Of a DNA stretch of 64,000 bases, positions 36,490 through 45,746 are shown one piece after another. The notes below the pieces were generated by a model. That model searched no databases, was not told where the DNA came from, and was given only the letters and a program-made list of their open reading frames with translations. Source of the DNA: Caproiciproducens sp. CPB-2 (GTDB lineage Bacteria > Bacillota > Clostridia > Oscillospirales > Acutalibacteraceae); the NCBI RefSeq assembly GCF_036287215.1, contig NZ_CP142860.1, forward strand, positions 1,922,001 to 1,986,000, written 5' to 3'. A program made the position numbers and the translations under genes. The stretch's first letter is position 1. Each line of letters opens with the position of its first letter.

Positions 36490-37626
36490 TCAGATTATTT
36501 TCATGAGAGTCGCGGCAAAACTGTTCATTTCGCCCAAATTGCTGAAAGCGGACGGGCAGACCCGCACGGCGCCCTGCGCCAGGGTCCCCATGAAATCATG
36601 CGCCGCAGGCGCACAGTGCAGCCCCGCGCGCACCGCAAAGCCGCGGGCGTTCAGCTTCTGCGCGACGGTCTCGCTGGGAACGTCGCCCACATTGAACGAA
36701 AGTACCGGCGCGAAATACGGCGCGTCCGGCTCCGCCGTGTAAAGCTTCACGTTTTTTATTTTTGACAGTTTTTCGTATAAATTCCGGATCAGCGACATCT
36801 CATGCTGATAGATCGTCTGAACCCCGCGGCTTTTCACGAACTCGATCCCGGCCCGCAGCCCGGAGATGCCCGGCATGTTCTGAGTGCCGCTTTCCATGCG
36901 GTCCGGCATGCTGGAAGGCTGTTCGAGCAAAAGGGAGTTGGTCCCGGTTCCGCCTTCAATGATCGTGGGAAGCGAGGAGCCGTCCGGCGTAATCAGCATG
37001 CCGGTCCCCATAGGGCCGTAAAGGCCCTTATGGCCCGCAATACAGAGATAATCGAAACCGCCGTCCGCCATATCGATCGGCAGAACGCCCGCCGACTGTG
37101 CGCAGTCGACCGCAATCGGGACGCCGTAAATATGGCCCAGGGCGGCGATGCGTTCGACGGGCAGCCGGATTCCCCAGACATTGGAGGCGTGTGTACAGAC
37201 AATCAGCTTTGTGTTTTCCCTGAGCGCACTGCGGAAAGCGTCTACCGTGGCGTCGTTATCACCCGGAAAAACCCGCGCTCTGGTAACAGTCACTCCGGAC
37301 TCCATCAGCTTTTGCAGAGGCCGCATGACGGCGTTGTGCTCAAGGCAGGAAACCACCACGTGGTCGCCGGGCCTGAGCAGCCCTTTTATCACATAATTCA
37401 GCGCATGCGTACAGTTCAGAGTAAACGCAACGCATTCAGGCCCCGGCGCACGAAAAAAATCGGCCGCCGCCTTGCGGCAGCGGTAAATTTCCTCTGCCGC
37501 TGCAAGCGACATACTGTGACCGGCGCGTCCGGGGTTGGCTCCATAATTTCTCAAAGCAACATTTACCGCACTTAGAACGGAATTCGGCTTTGGATACGTA
37601 GTTGCGGCATTGTCAAGATAAATCAT
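36490..37626 (-). CDS. Cysteine desulfurase-like class V aminotransferase
   Basis: 378 aa PLP enzyme of the NifS/Csd group. N terminus MIYLDNAATTYPKPNSV; PLP lysine in CIAGHKGLYGPMGTG; C-terminal RAGLHCAPAAHDF with the Cys of the active-site loop. It overlaps the DUF3343 gene by 4 nt. DUF3343 is thought to be a small sulfur/selenium carrier, so the pair probably mobilises sulfur or selenium (inference from that family). Confidence 0.88.
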   Translation of the reverse strand: MIYLDNAATTYPKPNSVLSAVNVALRNYGANPGRAGHSMSLAAAEEIYRCRKAAADFFRAPGPECVAFTLNCTHALNYVIKGLLRPGDHVVVSCLEHNAVMRPLQKLMESGVTVTRARVFPGDNDATVDAFRSALRENTKLIVCTHASNVWGIRLPVERIAALGHIYGVPIAVDCAQSAGVLPIDMADGGFDYLCIAGHKGLYGPMGTGMLITPDGSSLPTIIEGGTGTNSLLLEQPSSMPDRMESGTQNMPGISGLRAGIEFVKSRGVQTIYQHEMSLIRNLYEKLSKIKNVKLYTAEPDAPYFAPVLSFNVGDVPSETVAQKLNARGFAVRAGLHCAPAAHDFMGTLAQGAVRVCPSAFSNLGEMNSFAATLMKII

Positions 37627-37850
37627 AACGATCCGTCTCTTTCCGCTCGTCCAAGTATTTTAATGCCGGCACCGGCTAAAATACTCTCTGCTTCATCCGT
37701 CCTGTCGGGAACATATATACTGTAACCGCAGCCGGCACGGTTGCCGCCCGGTGTTCTTTCAACATAAGCTTTAATACCGTAGCTGAACAGGATGTCGCGG
37801 CTCTTCATGGCATACGTGATTGAACTAATCAAAATCATCGGTTTGCTCAT
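37623..37850 (-). CDS. DUF3343 (putative Se/S carrier-like) protein
   Basis: 75 aa. MSKPMILISSITYAMKSRD, central PGGNRAGCGYSIYVPD with a single conserved Cys that could carry persulfide or selenide. ATG 37850 is 8 nt after GAGAGG. Translationally coupled to the downstream desulfurase-like gene. Function inferred from family and context. Confidence 0.8.
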   Translation of the reverse strand: MSKPMILISSITYAMKSRDILFSYGIKAYVERTPGGNRAGCGYSIYVPDRTDEAESILAGAGIKILGRAERDGSL

Positions 37851-37910
37851 GATAATCACCTCTCTGTTTTTACTACAGAGTATGCCGGAAACATGCCTTT
37901 TGACTATCGG

Positions 37911-38381
37911 TTATGATTCAATAAGACATACCGCATGAGCGGCAATTCCCTCTCCCGTACCGGTAAATCCAAGATGTTCCTCGGTGGTGGCCTTCACGCT
38001 GATTTGATTCAAGCCAACCCCGCAGGCCGCCGCCAGCCTTTCCCTCATGGCCTCGATATAGGGCTTCAGTTTCGGCGCCTGCGCAATGATCGTGGCGTCA
38101 ATATTTGCAATGCGGTAATTCTTTTGAGCGAGAAGCGCGCAGACCCGCGTGAGCAGCACAAGGCTGTCCGCGTTTTTGAAAGCGGGGTCCGTGTCCGGAA
38201 AATGCGTCCCGATATCGCCGAGAGCGGCGGCTCCCAAAAGCGAATCTGCAACGGCGTGGGCAAGCACGTCCGCGTCGGAGTGGCCCAGAAGGCCCTTGTC
38301 ATACGGGATTTCGACACCGCCTAAAATCAGCTTTCTGCCTTCCGTAAGCCGGTGCACGTCGTAGCCGTGGCCGATCCTCAT
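37911..38381 (-). CDS. ispF: 2-C-methyl-D-erythritol 2,4-cyclodiphosphate synthase
   Basis: 156 aa MEP-pathway enzyme of isoprenoid synthesis. [12 protein letters not shown] with the zinc ligands, [30 protein letters not shown] and the C-terminal [19 protein letters not shown] are all typical. Start at 38381 overlaps the ispD stop (ATGA); the frame remains open 30 codons upstream inside ispD. Confidence 0.96.
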   Translation of the reverse strand: MRIGHGYDVHRLTEGRKLILGGVEIPYDKGLLGHSDADVLAHAVADSLLGAAALGDIGTHFPDTDPAFKNADSLVLLTRVCALLAQKNYRIANIDATIIAQAPKLKPYIEAMRERLAAACGVGLNQISVKATTEEHLGFTGTGEGIAAHAVCLIES

Positions 38382-39085
38382 AGCGGCACCTCCCTGCTTT
38401 TCAAAATAGCCTGCGCAATTTCCACATCTTCCATCGTGGTCAGTTTGATATTCGTATATGTCCCCATGCACAAATGCACCCTAACGCCTGTATGTTCGAC
38501 CAGCTGACAGTCGTCCGTGTAATCTCCCCCGTCCGCCAAAGCCTGTTTCATCGCCCGCCGGTAAAGTCCCCGTTCAAACACCTGCGGGGTCTGAACCGCC
38601 CACAAGGCGGAACGCTCCGGGGTGGAAACCACATAATGATTTTTCCCGATGATTTTAATCGTATCCTTGACGGGAACTGCAAGCGCGGACGCGCCGCACT
38701 CATAGGCGTCTTCCACCGACGCGTTGATTTCTTCGGGAGTAATCAGCGCTCTTGCCCCGTCGTGAATGGCAAAATAGGCGGCATTTTCCGGCACCGCGGA
38801 AATCCCCGCCGCAACAGACTGCTGCCGGGTAGCGCCCCCTTCGACGATCGCGGTTACTTTTTCTATTCTATATTTCTGAATCTCGTTTCCGACTTGAGCA
38901 ATATCTTCTTTCCGGCAGACCACAACGATACTCTGGATCAGTTCCGCACTGCTGAAGGCGGAAAGCGTGCGCACAATGGCGGGCGTCCCGCAAAGGGAAA
39001 CAAACTGCTTTGAAAAACCGAGCGCCATGCGGGTGGAGCTTCCGGCGGCAACGATCACGGCGCAGCAGTGAGGCTTTCTTCCCAT
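38378..39085 (-). CDS. ispD: 2-C-methyl-D-erythritol 4-phosphate cytidylyltransferase
   Basis: 235 aa. N-terminal CTP-binding [16 protein letters not shown], then [16 protein letters not shown] and AVPVKDTIK. Makes CDP-ME, three steps upstream of dimethylallyl diphosphate that MiaA uses. Operon with ispF. Confidence 0.96.
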   Translation of the reverse strand: MGRKPHCCAVIVAAGSSTRMALGFSKQFVSLCGTPAIVRTLSAFSSAELIQSIVVVCRKEDIAQVGNEIQKYRIEKVTAIVEGGATRQQSVAAGISAVPENAAYFAIHDGARALITPEEINASVEDAYECGASALAVPVKDTIKIIGKNHYVVSTPERSALWAVQTPQVFERGLYRRAMKQALADGGDYTDDCQLVEHTGVRVHLCMGTYTNIKLTTMEDVEIAQAILKSREVPL

Positions 39086-39222
39086 CCATTCGTCCCTTCC
39101 TTTTTGATCGGATTTTGATCGAATGGTTATTATTATAATATTTTATCCGCCGCGGCGCAATTACAATCCTGTCACAAATTGAAAATTAAAACTGTGTTAA
39201 CAATTATAGAGGCGTCCCCGCC

Positions 39223-39324
39223 TACAGCAATTCCATTTCAGTTTGCAAGACAAAACACGTTCCTCCCCCGCCTTTGGCGGGGGAGGAACGTAACCTTGTT
39301 GCAGAATTAACTGGAAATGCTGTA
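39223..39324. repeat. MITE-like palindromic repeat, copy B
   Basis: 102 nt, about 90% identical to the unit at 13007-13110 by eye. Ends are TACAGCAATTCCATTTCAGTT and AACTGGAAATGCTGTA; the central hairpin is CGTTCCTCCCCCGCC / GGCGGGGGAGGAACG. Central loop and stem lengths differ slightly, some with compensating changes. It fills most of the ispD-thioesterase gap. Confidence 0.8.
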
Positions 39325-39390
39325 TTGAGTTTTTTCCAAGGATCGTATATGATTGAGTGTATGAATTCATTGATAAGGACTGGTGGTACT

Positions 39391-39870
39391 ATGAACGAGT
39401 TACCGGCAAAAAGGGTGTCGGATTCTGAAACGGAACAGATACAGGTCATCTTCGAGAACGATCTGAACGGCCAGGGACGTGTTTTCGGCGGGCGGCTCGC
39501 CTCCTGGATCGACATTGTCGCGGGGACCGTTGCGCGCAGGCATTCCAACCGCAATGTCACTACGGCGGAAATCGACACGCTCCGGTTCAAAAGCCCCGTT
39601 TACATGACCGACCTGGTGGTTTTACACGGCAGGATCACTTACGTCGGAACGACTTCGATGGAAGTGCGCGTCGACAGCTTTTCCGAGGACCTGTCGGGCC
39701 AGAGAAGGCTCGTGAACACGGCATATCTGGTTCTTGTAGCGCTTGACGAAAACGAAAAGCCGACTCCCGTTCCCGGCTTGATCTGTGAAAGCTTTCAGGA
39801 AAAAATGGAATGGGAAGCCGGCGAAAAGCGGCGCAGGCTGCGTCAGCAGCGCCGCCTGGAAGCATACTGA
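39391..39870 (+). CDS. Acyl-CoA thioesterase (hotdog fold, YciA/BFIT type)
   Basis: 159 aa. Hotdog block NDLNGQGRVFGGRLASWIDIVAG, with the Asn/Gly/Asp pattern of acyl-CoA hydrolases, then RFKSPVYMTDLVVLHGRI. The start at 39391 (MNELPAKR) is preferred; ATG 39361 is an alternative, and further upstream frame lies in the repeat. Cleaves acyl-CoA to free CoA and acid; chain preference unknown. Confidence 0.85.
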   Translation: MNELPAKRVSDSETEQIQVIFENDLNGQGRVFGGRLASWIDIVAGTVARRHSNRNVTTAEIDTLRFKSPVYMTDLVVLHGRITYVGTTSMEVRVDSFSEDLSGQRRLVNTAYLVLVALDENEKPTPVPGLICESFQEKMEWEAGEKRRRLRQQRRLEAY

Positions 39871-39995
39871 AAACGCCTGTCGACCCGGCATTGCATCCGA
39901 AAATAAAAAATTTTGCACTTCCTGATTTCCGGGCTCTGAATGAAACGCCGTGTACGGTGTTATACTAAGCCTGTGAACCGAAGGGAGTGAATGAT

Positions 39996-40166
39996 ATGCC
40001 TGACCGACCCGATCATTGGGAAACCAACCGGGACAGCAAAGAAAAAATCACCCAGCAGGGAAAAACTCCCAAAGAAGTACAGGCCGACCTTTTGGCGGGA
40101 GAACCGGATGATTTGGCCATCGATTTTACAAATATCATTGATTATCGCGGAGGTGGATCGAACTGA
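39996..40166 (+). CDS. Small hydrophilic hypothetical protein (56 aa)
   Basis: ATG 39996 follows AAGGGAG. Product MPDRPDHWETNRDSKEKITQ...DFTNIIDYRGGGSN, charged, no TM. Not recognised. A longer overlapping frame starting at 39991 is out of phase with this better-supported one. Confidence 0.55.
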   Translation: MPDRPDHWETNRDSKEKITQQGKTPKEVQADLLAGEPDDLAIDFTNIIDYRGGGSN

Positions 40167-40176
40167 TCCGCCTCTT

Positions 40177-40449
40177 TTATTTGTTGGTGGAAATACTGAC
40201 CGTATTTGATTTTAAATTTTTGCAGACATAAACCTCCGTATGATAAACCTGGTCGACGTAAACATACAGGATGTCGTCCGCGCTGATCTTCGTGAGGCTG
40301 ACCAGCTTCAGATTATCCGGCACCTTGCTCTGCGCGCCGGCGTCGGCGGCTTTGCCCGCAGCTCCCGTGTTGGCGGTATTTTTACAGCCGGTGAAATTCA
40401 GCGTCGTCACAAGCAGAAGGATTCCAAGGATCAATATGCTTCGTTTCAT
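40177..40449 (-). CDS. Putative lipoprotein (90 aa)
   Basis: Type II signal peptide: MKRSILILGILLLVTTLNFTGC with lipobox FTGC (Cys22). The mature part is small, with Ala/Gly/Lys-rich then YVYVDQVYHTEVYVC. GGTGGTGA precedes ATG 40449. It lies downstream of the spo0A remnant on the same strand, so it was next to intact spo0A before the prophage entered. Function unknown. Confidence 0.7.
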   Translation of the reverse strand: MKRSILILGILLLVTTLNFTGCKNTANTGAAGKAADAGAQSKVPDNLKLVSLTKISADDILYVYVDQVYHTEVYVCKNLKSNTVSISTNK

Positions 40450-40552
40450 AGCAATCACCACCCCGTGTTAAATAAAACTCCTTTACTTTAAAGGCAGAAT
40501 AAAAATTCACATCCGATAAAGTAAAGGAGTGCATAGGATTTAAAAATGAAAA

Positions 40553-40681
40553 TCAGCTTGCGCTTTTCATGTGGAGCCGGAGCCTGTCGCTGATCATTGC
40601 AATGAACTCACTGTTGGTCGGTTTTCCGCGCGTATTGTGGATGGTATAGCCGAAATAGGAATTGAGGATATCCACATCACA
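40553..40681 (-). pseudogene. spo0A: spo0A, 3' fragment separated by prophage insertion
   Basis: The frame ends [20 protein letters not shown], then [21 protein letters not shown]. This is the C-terminal end of Spo0A, the part of its DNA-binding effector domain after the recognition helix (compare [14 protein letters not shown] and DKLRL in known Spo0A). Similarity starts at about position 40681. Upstream codons ([14 protein letters not shown]...) are phage-side and unrelated. About the first 220 residues (receiver domain, linker, HTH) are not in the window and should lie beyond the far end of the prophage. Confidence 0.9.
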
Positions 40682-40983
40682 AAGCCGCATTATTACTGGA
40701 TTTATTAAGTTTTTCAAAAAGTCCTGAACCAATGAATGTTTTAATTCCACTCATATACTTTATTGGTCTAAATCCCATGTCTTCATTGGTCTGAGTATAT
40801 CACGCTAGACCTATGAATGCAAGCTACAGACCAATCAAGGTTTGAAAAAAGGGCTGTTTTTGATTTATTGGGTTAATAATCAATATTGGAATTATAAGAA
40901 GTAATACGAATACCTTCAAAAATATCTATTTTATCGTTTCTTTATTCATTTTTCTGCTATATACTAATGTTGAGGTGATAGAA
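40682..40983. other. Left prophage end (attL region) with four 8-bp recombinase-type repeats
   Basis: The change from GC-rich host sequence to AT-rich phage sequence falls at about 40680. Within 160 bp lie ATTGGTCT at 40762 and 40785 and, inverted, AGACCTAT at 40807 and AGACCAAT at 40828. The spacing is 23, 22 and 21 bp, about two helical turns, so all sites face the same side. This is the look of arm-type integrase or excisionase sites; an operator for the rightward gene at 40984 is the alternative. The core cannot be fixed without attR. Confidence 0.6.
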
Positions 40984-41283
40984 TTGATAGACACTATTAA
41001 AAAATCATGGGACTTGCTCATACAAATATTTGTCTTATTCTTGAGAATTATTAGTTCACTTTGGAATTCAATGTCACCTACTACTCAAAAATGGATCATA
41101 GGACTATTCATTACTTCATTTATATTATGGATCATTAAAAATATTGCCTATCATTTTAAATATAATATTTCACGAATAGAAGGTTTCACCCATCGACAAG
41201 CTAAAAAGAAAGCACAAAATACTATTGATACTATTGATTTAATTTCTTCTGTTAATGATTTACATAATACTTTTAAAAAATAA
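40984..41283 (+). CDS. Small phage membrane protein
   Basis: About 99 aa, the only clear rightward gene in the prophage part. One or two TM helices (LIQIFVLFLRIISSLW; WIIGLFITSFILWIIKNI), then a basic, helical tail. GAGGTG precedes TTG 40984; GTG 40975 overlaps it. Position at the attL end, opposite to the late genes, suggests a lysogeny-expressed (cargo) gene. Function unknown. Confidence 0.6.
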   Translation: MIDTIKKSWDLLIQIFVLFLRIISSLWNSMSPTTQKWIIGLFITSFILWIIKNIAYHFKYNISRIEGFTHRQAKKKAQNTIDTIDLISSVNDLHNTFKK

Positions 41284-41302
41284 TTAGCAAAAATAATTTC
41301 AT

Positions 41303-41333
41303 AAAAAAACGGCCTAAGCTATTGCCTAAGCCG
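41303..41333 (-). terminator. Terminator of the phage late operon
   Basis: On the minus strand CGGCTTAGG CAATAG CTTAGGCCG (two G-U pairs) followed by seven T, 10 nt after the tail gene stop. It would shield the spo0A fragment and the convergent gene from late transcription. Confidence 0.8.
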
Positions 41334-41342
41334 CCCATAAAA

Positions 41343-43667
41343 TCACACATCATTATCTGTCAGAATCCCATTCGTAAACTGCAAGGTTCTTGTACTGCCG
41401 TCTGAACGAGTAATACCAACTTGCGTTGTTTTACCTTCTATTCCATTTGTTCTTAAATCACTTACATCAAGATATCCAATATACACAGGAGTATGATAAG
41501 GAAACGAAACGCCTGCGCCTTCAAATGTAATCCCGTTTCCAGCAGAGATAATTAAACCTGCTTGTCCTCCATATTTTATTGACCCAGCCTCTATTCCATT
41601 ACTATCAGGCCACGAAATATTTCCTGAAAATGTACCAGATTTCATATTAACTTCGCCTGTATCCATGTCCAATGAATACTTACCGTTGGCAGATTGAAGC
41701 GTTCCTGTAGTAATATTGTCAGCGACAAGATGAATAACATCAATTGTCCCTGCATCAATTGTTCCAGCAACAATAGCATCAGCTACAAGGCCATATACAA
41801 CCTTTCCATTTGGCAATGTGATTTTTCCCAAAGCCGTTTTAGCAGTTTGAAAATTATCATCAGAGAAAAGGAGATTATTCTTATTCAGCCACATTTCCTC
41901 TTTCTCAAATTTACCAGTTGAAGGGTCTTTTGCCCTACCATGGATACCAGTATTATCAATGCTGATATCTTCATTAGTGGAGGAAATAACCTTATTTAGT
42001 GTAGCATTTAAAGCACCTGTCCGAAACGCTTCAAAGTCATCAATTTTCCCACTCTTTACAGCGTAATCCCAAGTCGATTTACTTTCGGCAATGGTGTTAT
42101 TAGCCTTGGCTGCTTTCGTGTAAACCTCTTGATAAGCGGTAAATCTATCATGGATTTTCATTTGATTGCTAACCTTGATCTTTAGTTCCTTATTTTCATA
42201 GTTGATCTCATACTGCAAAAGCATCATATCAACTCTATTATCTGGACTGGTTTCTACATGAATAATTTTTCCCAATTCGAATTGATCTCTAAAGACATTG
42301 AATTCAGGAATCAATAAGAAATTATTACAATCTATCTCAAAACTTGAAACAGGCTGACATATCTTTTTAAGCTTCTTCAATCCATCCGCATATAAGGCAT
42401 ATTGTAGCTCTTGCTTTTGAGCATAGGTATAATTACTATCTGCTTCAATATATTCATTCTTATAATCATTCTCAAAAATAAAATTGCTTAATTCACTATA
42501 CTGATTTGCAGTAAAGTTATTTTCCAGCTTCAGTGAATTTTGTAAATTAGACAACCGTGAATAATCATTATTTATTTCTGTCTGTTTACTTATAATCTCA
42601 TTATTTTTGTTGCTGATTTCTGTATTCTTAATATTAATTTGAGCCTGTACAGATGAGTAATCTTTTCCATCACTGGACAAATCTGATTTTTCATCTTCTA
42701 AAATCTTTAGTTCACTTTGTAAAGTTGCAAGGCTATTGTTCAGGTTTTCAAACTCCGTTTTATGCTGCTTTATAACAGACAATAAAGAATCCAATTTTGC
42801 TTGATTGTCTGAGACTTTTTTCTCCCATGTATTAATTGCATCTATTAAACTTTGGGACATCCAATCTGTGTTTTTATAATAGCTGAAGTCAACGATATAA
42901 TTTGTTCCTAATGGATTGACTTCACTAATTGATAGGTCATTGGAACCAGACACCGTTAATGCGGTTATTATATTATCCGCTGTTTGGTTTATATCTAAAT
43001 TTTTGACTACATTGTTATAAGTTAAGAAAACATCTGTAGATTCAATTTCACTATTCAAATCTATTACATTTATAACTCTATTTTCTATATCAAAATCGCA
43101 GATACAGCCAAAAGCTTTTCCTATATCGTTGGAAAGAAAAGTATAAATACCTTGATTCGTATCGTCAAAAGAGCGATATGTATTTAATACAGATTGAGGT
43201 ATATTCCCTAATGACCAAGTAGGACATAAGGCTAATACTTTTCCCATTATAGACATTGACGGAAATTGAGGATCATAAAATTTATAATTTCCTGCATCAA
43301 TCTTTATTTTTCTATTATTTAATTCAAGTTCACATGATGAAGCCTTTATATCAGAATATGGATTTATACCGTCATTCTTTTCAGTGGATTGAGTTATAAT
43401 AAAATAGCCTAAATTTTCTACATGAATATACCGATGTAAAGCAATATACTGGTAACATTCGCAAGCTCTTGATGTATCGATTATCCCTATATCCTTATCT
43501 CTAATGTATTTATAAACATTAACAGATAATTCAGATAATCCATTAAAAGTCGGTTTAATATCCAAATTGCTATAAGAAACAATTGATGCCAATGATGTAT
43601 TGTTTGGATTACATATAGATAATTCTGGATTTTCTGGTCTATTAAAGTGGTCAAAATTAACTTGCAA
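41343..43667 (-). CDS. Phage tail-tip / minor structural protein
   Basis: 774 aa. The N-terminal third resembles tail-associated (Tal-like) proteins. The middle (about 270-380) is a long coiled coil (Glu/Lys/Asn/Ser-rich heptads). The C-terminal part carries GTIDAGTIDVIHLVADNITTG-type beta repeats common in tail tip/fibre proteins. It follows the tape measure directly; a separate Dit gene, usual at this place, is absent. It is the last structural gene before the spo0A junction. Confidence 0.75.
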   Translation of the reverse strand: MQVNFDHFNRPENPELSICNPNNTSLASIVSYSNLDIKPTFNGLSELSVNVYKYIRDKDIGIIDTSRACECYQYIALHRYIHVENLGYFIITQSTEKNDGINPYSDIKASSCELELNNRKIKIDAGNYKFYDPQFPSMSIMGKVLALCPTWSLGNIPQSVLNTYRSFDDTNQGIYTFLSNDIGKAFGCICDFDIENRVINVIDLNSEIESTDVFLTYNNVVKNLDINQTADNIITALTVSGSNDLSISEVNPLGTNYIVDFSYYKNTDWMSQSLIDAINTWEKKVSDNQAKLDSLLSVIKQHKTEFENLNNSLATLQSELKILEDEKSDLSSDGKDYSSVQAQINIKNTEISNKNNEIISKQTEINNDYSRLSNLQNSLKLENNFTANQYSELSNFIFENDYKNEYIEADSNYTYAQKQELQYALYADGLKKLKKICQPVSSFEIDCNNFLLIPEFNVFRDQFELGKIIHVETSPDNRVDMMLLQYEINYENKELKIKVSNQMKIHDRFTAYQEVYTKAAKANNTIAESKSTWDYAVKSGKIDDFEAFRTGALNATLNKVISSTNEDISIDNTGIHGRAKDPSTGKFEKEEMWLNKNNLLFSDDNFQTAKTALGKITLPNGKVVYGLVADAIVAGTIDAGTIDVIHLVADNITTGTLQSANGKYSLDMDTGEVNMKSGTFSGNISWPDSNGIEAGSIKYGGQAGLIISAGNGITFEGAGVSFPYHTPVYIGYLDVSDLRTNGIEGKTTQVGITRSDGSTRTLQFTNGILTDNDV

Positions 43668-43691
43668 TGATTTTTCTTACCTCCATATAAA

Positions 43692-43731
43692 AAAGTTACC
43701 TATGCGCCATTACAGGAACATAGGTAACTTT
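43692..43731 (-). terminator. Terminator between tape measure and tail-tip genes
   Basis: Perfect 13-bp stem AAAGTTACCTATG / CATAGGTAACTTT with T-run on the minus strand. Its symmetry would also work in the other direction. Confidence 0.8.
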
Positions 43732-43742
43732 AATTATTTATG

Positions 43743-45746
43743 TTATACATTGGGAACAAACCCACTGTTGATATTTAAAGTTTTCATTTGGTCAAAAACT
43801 TGATTAACCGTATCTTTTGAGGATTTATCCAGTAATTGCTGAACTTTTTGAATAGTTTTATTATCTGCATTCCCCTGTACAGTGATATTCCCCTGCTTTA
43901 TGGTCAAAGTAATAGGAGAAGAGGATATAGGAATTGCAGACCGACTAGACGATAACTGTAAATTACTTTTCAAAGCATTGAATTTCTGATTAATATTTGC
44001 ACCGATGTCAAAATCAAAACTTGTTGGAACAGCATTTTGCATCCGCTTAGAAATATCAGCCATATTATCAGTAAATCCATTACCCAAGCCCTGAGCCATA
44101 TAGCCACCCAATGATGCAAACACAGTTGAAGGAGAATGAATACCTAATTTACTCTTAATTTGATCAACCAGATTATCACAGAATCCGCTTACCTTGTTCC
44201 ATAGCCAAGATGCAGCATCACTGATCCCCTGCCAAATTCCCTTAATCAAATTTAATCCAACCGTTCCCATCTGACTATAATAACTAGCAAATCCCTTAAC
44301 TATTGATCCGATAATTTGCGGTATTGCTATAATAAGCTGAGGTATGCTTTTAATCAAAGCACCTGCTAGGGCAATAATCAATTGAATCCCTACTGACACA
44401 ATTTTAGGTGAATTATTTGCTATCGCTGTTACCAGTTTATCAATAATAACTGGTGCTTTAGCAATAAGCTGAGGCAACGCATTTATTAACCCAAGGGCTA
44501 ATCCTTGCAAAAGCTTCAGGCCTGAATCAACTATCTTATCAACATTGGCAATTAATGTACTTGCCATCGTAATAACTGTATTTACAATCTGAGGTATAAG
44601 TTGAGGTAGTGCGGATGCAAGTCCGTTCACCAGACTCAAAATGACCTGAACACCACAATTTAATATCATAGGCAGCATAGATAAAAGCGTACTGGATATT
44701 TGCGGAAATATCCCCATGACTGACTGCACCAATGTCGGTGTATTTGTTAAAATTGCCCCTGCCACTGCTGGCAGTAACGCCGTTACCACAGACAAGATTT
44801 TAGGAGTAATATTAACTACCTGCGTAACCAAGCTATTAATTAAAGTAGTCGCACCACTTGTAAACTGTTCTTCTGCCCCCTTAGTACCAGTAAGTAAGCC
44901 TGAAAATCCAGTAAACAAATTAGTGAATGCTCCTTGAGACTGATTTACAAAACTTAAGATGCCACCTAAAGCCTGATTTGCCATAGGTAATAAGGATTGT
45001 CCAAATGCACCGGCTAAATCGGTTACTTTTAACTGTGCTATTCTCATCTGGTTCGCCAAACTATTTGAAGTTTTGGAGAAATCCCCTTGTGCATCTTTAG
45101 AAGCATTTAAAAGATAATTATATCTCAATGTTGCCTGTTCTGATTGTGTCATGCTGTCATAGGTTTTACCCAACCCCTGTGACATAGCAAAAGCATTCAG
45201 ATTAGCAACCGACATATTAATGCCAAGCTGTTTTAACGGCTCTGTTTCACCGCTTATGCCTGACCGTATCTTCTCAAATGCTTCAGAAGGATCAAGGTTA
45301 TAGAATGAAGCCATATCACCGGCAAGACCAACCATTTTAGTTGACATATCGGAAACTTGATTCCCTGTAAGCCCCATTGACTTGAGCATACTTCCCATGG
45401 TTCCGTTATACTGTTTTGCTGATAATTCGCTCATTCCAAAAGAAGTAGCTGCTGATTTTGCCCAATTATTTATTTTTGACGCATTTCCTCCAAAAGTCGT
45501 ATCAACAACATTTTGAACCTCATTCAAATCAGAAGCGGTTTCAATGCCCTTTTTACCAAATGCTACAAGAGCACCACCGGCAACAGTAACGCCAGCACCG
45601 ATTGTTTTACCCAAAACACCGCCAACAGTTCCTAATCCGCTTTTAAACTTGTCGAAATTTCCTTGTGCTTTAGTCATTCCTGAATTGAATTTGGAATCAT
45701 CTAATTCAATCTTTTGCTTGTATGTCATTAAATCCACAGAAGGCAT
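43743..45746 (-). CDS. Phage tail tape measure protein
   Basis: 667 aa. N-terminal KIELDDSKFNSGMTKAQGNFDKF and the TP901-type block (ETASDLNEVQNVVDTTFGG, SGISGETEPLKQLGINM). The centre has long hydrophobic Leu/Ile/Val repeats (membrane-active region, QLIPQIVNTVITMAS). The C-terminal DKSSKDTVNQVFDQMK is helical. Short for a tape measure, which predicts a tail near 100 nm if the usual 0.15 nm per residue applies. Confidence 0.9.
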   Translation of the reverse strand: MPSVDLMTYKQKIELDDSKFNSGMTKAQGNFDKFKSGLGTVGGVLGKTIGAGVTVAGGALVAFGKKGIETASDLNEVQNVVDTTFGGNASKINNWAKSAATSFGMSELSAKQYNGTMGSMLKSMGLTGNQVSDMSTKMVGLAGDMASFYNLDPSEAFEKIRSGISGETEPLKQLGINMSVANLNAFAMSQGLGKTYDSMTQSEQATLRYNYLLNASKDAQGDFSKTSNSLANQMRIAQLKVTDLAGAFGQSLLPMANQALGGILSFVNQSQGAFTNLFTGFSGLLTGTKGAEEQFTSGATTLINSLVTQVVNITPKILSVVTALLPAVAGAILTNTPTLVQSVMGIFPQISSTLLSMLPMILNCGVQVILSLVNGLASALPQLIPQIVNTVITMASTLIANVDKIVDSGLKLLQGLALGLINALPQLIAKAPVIIDKLVTAIANNSPKIVSVGIQLIIALAGALIKSIPQLIIAIPQIIGSIVKGFASYYSQMGTVGLNLIKGIWQGISDAASWLWNKVSGFCDNLVDQIKSKLGIHSPSTVFASLGGYMAQGLGNGFTDNMADISKRMQNAVPTSFDFDIGANINQKFNALKSNLQLSSSRSAIPISSSPITLTIKQGNITVQGNADNKTIQKVQQLLDKSSKDTVNQVFDQMKTLNINSGFVPNV

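Noticed and set aside
39274..39390. N-terminal extension of the thioesterase
   Set aside because: It begins inside the MITE-like repeat; the hotdog protein starts naturally at 39391.
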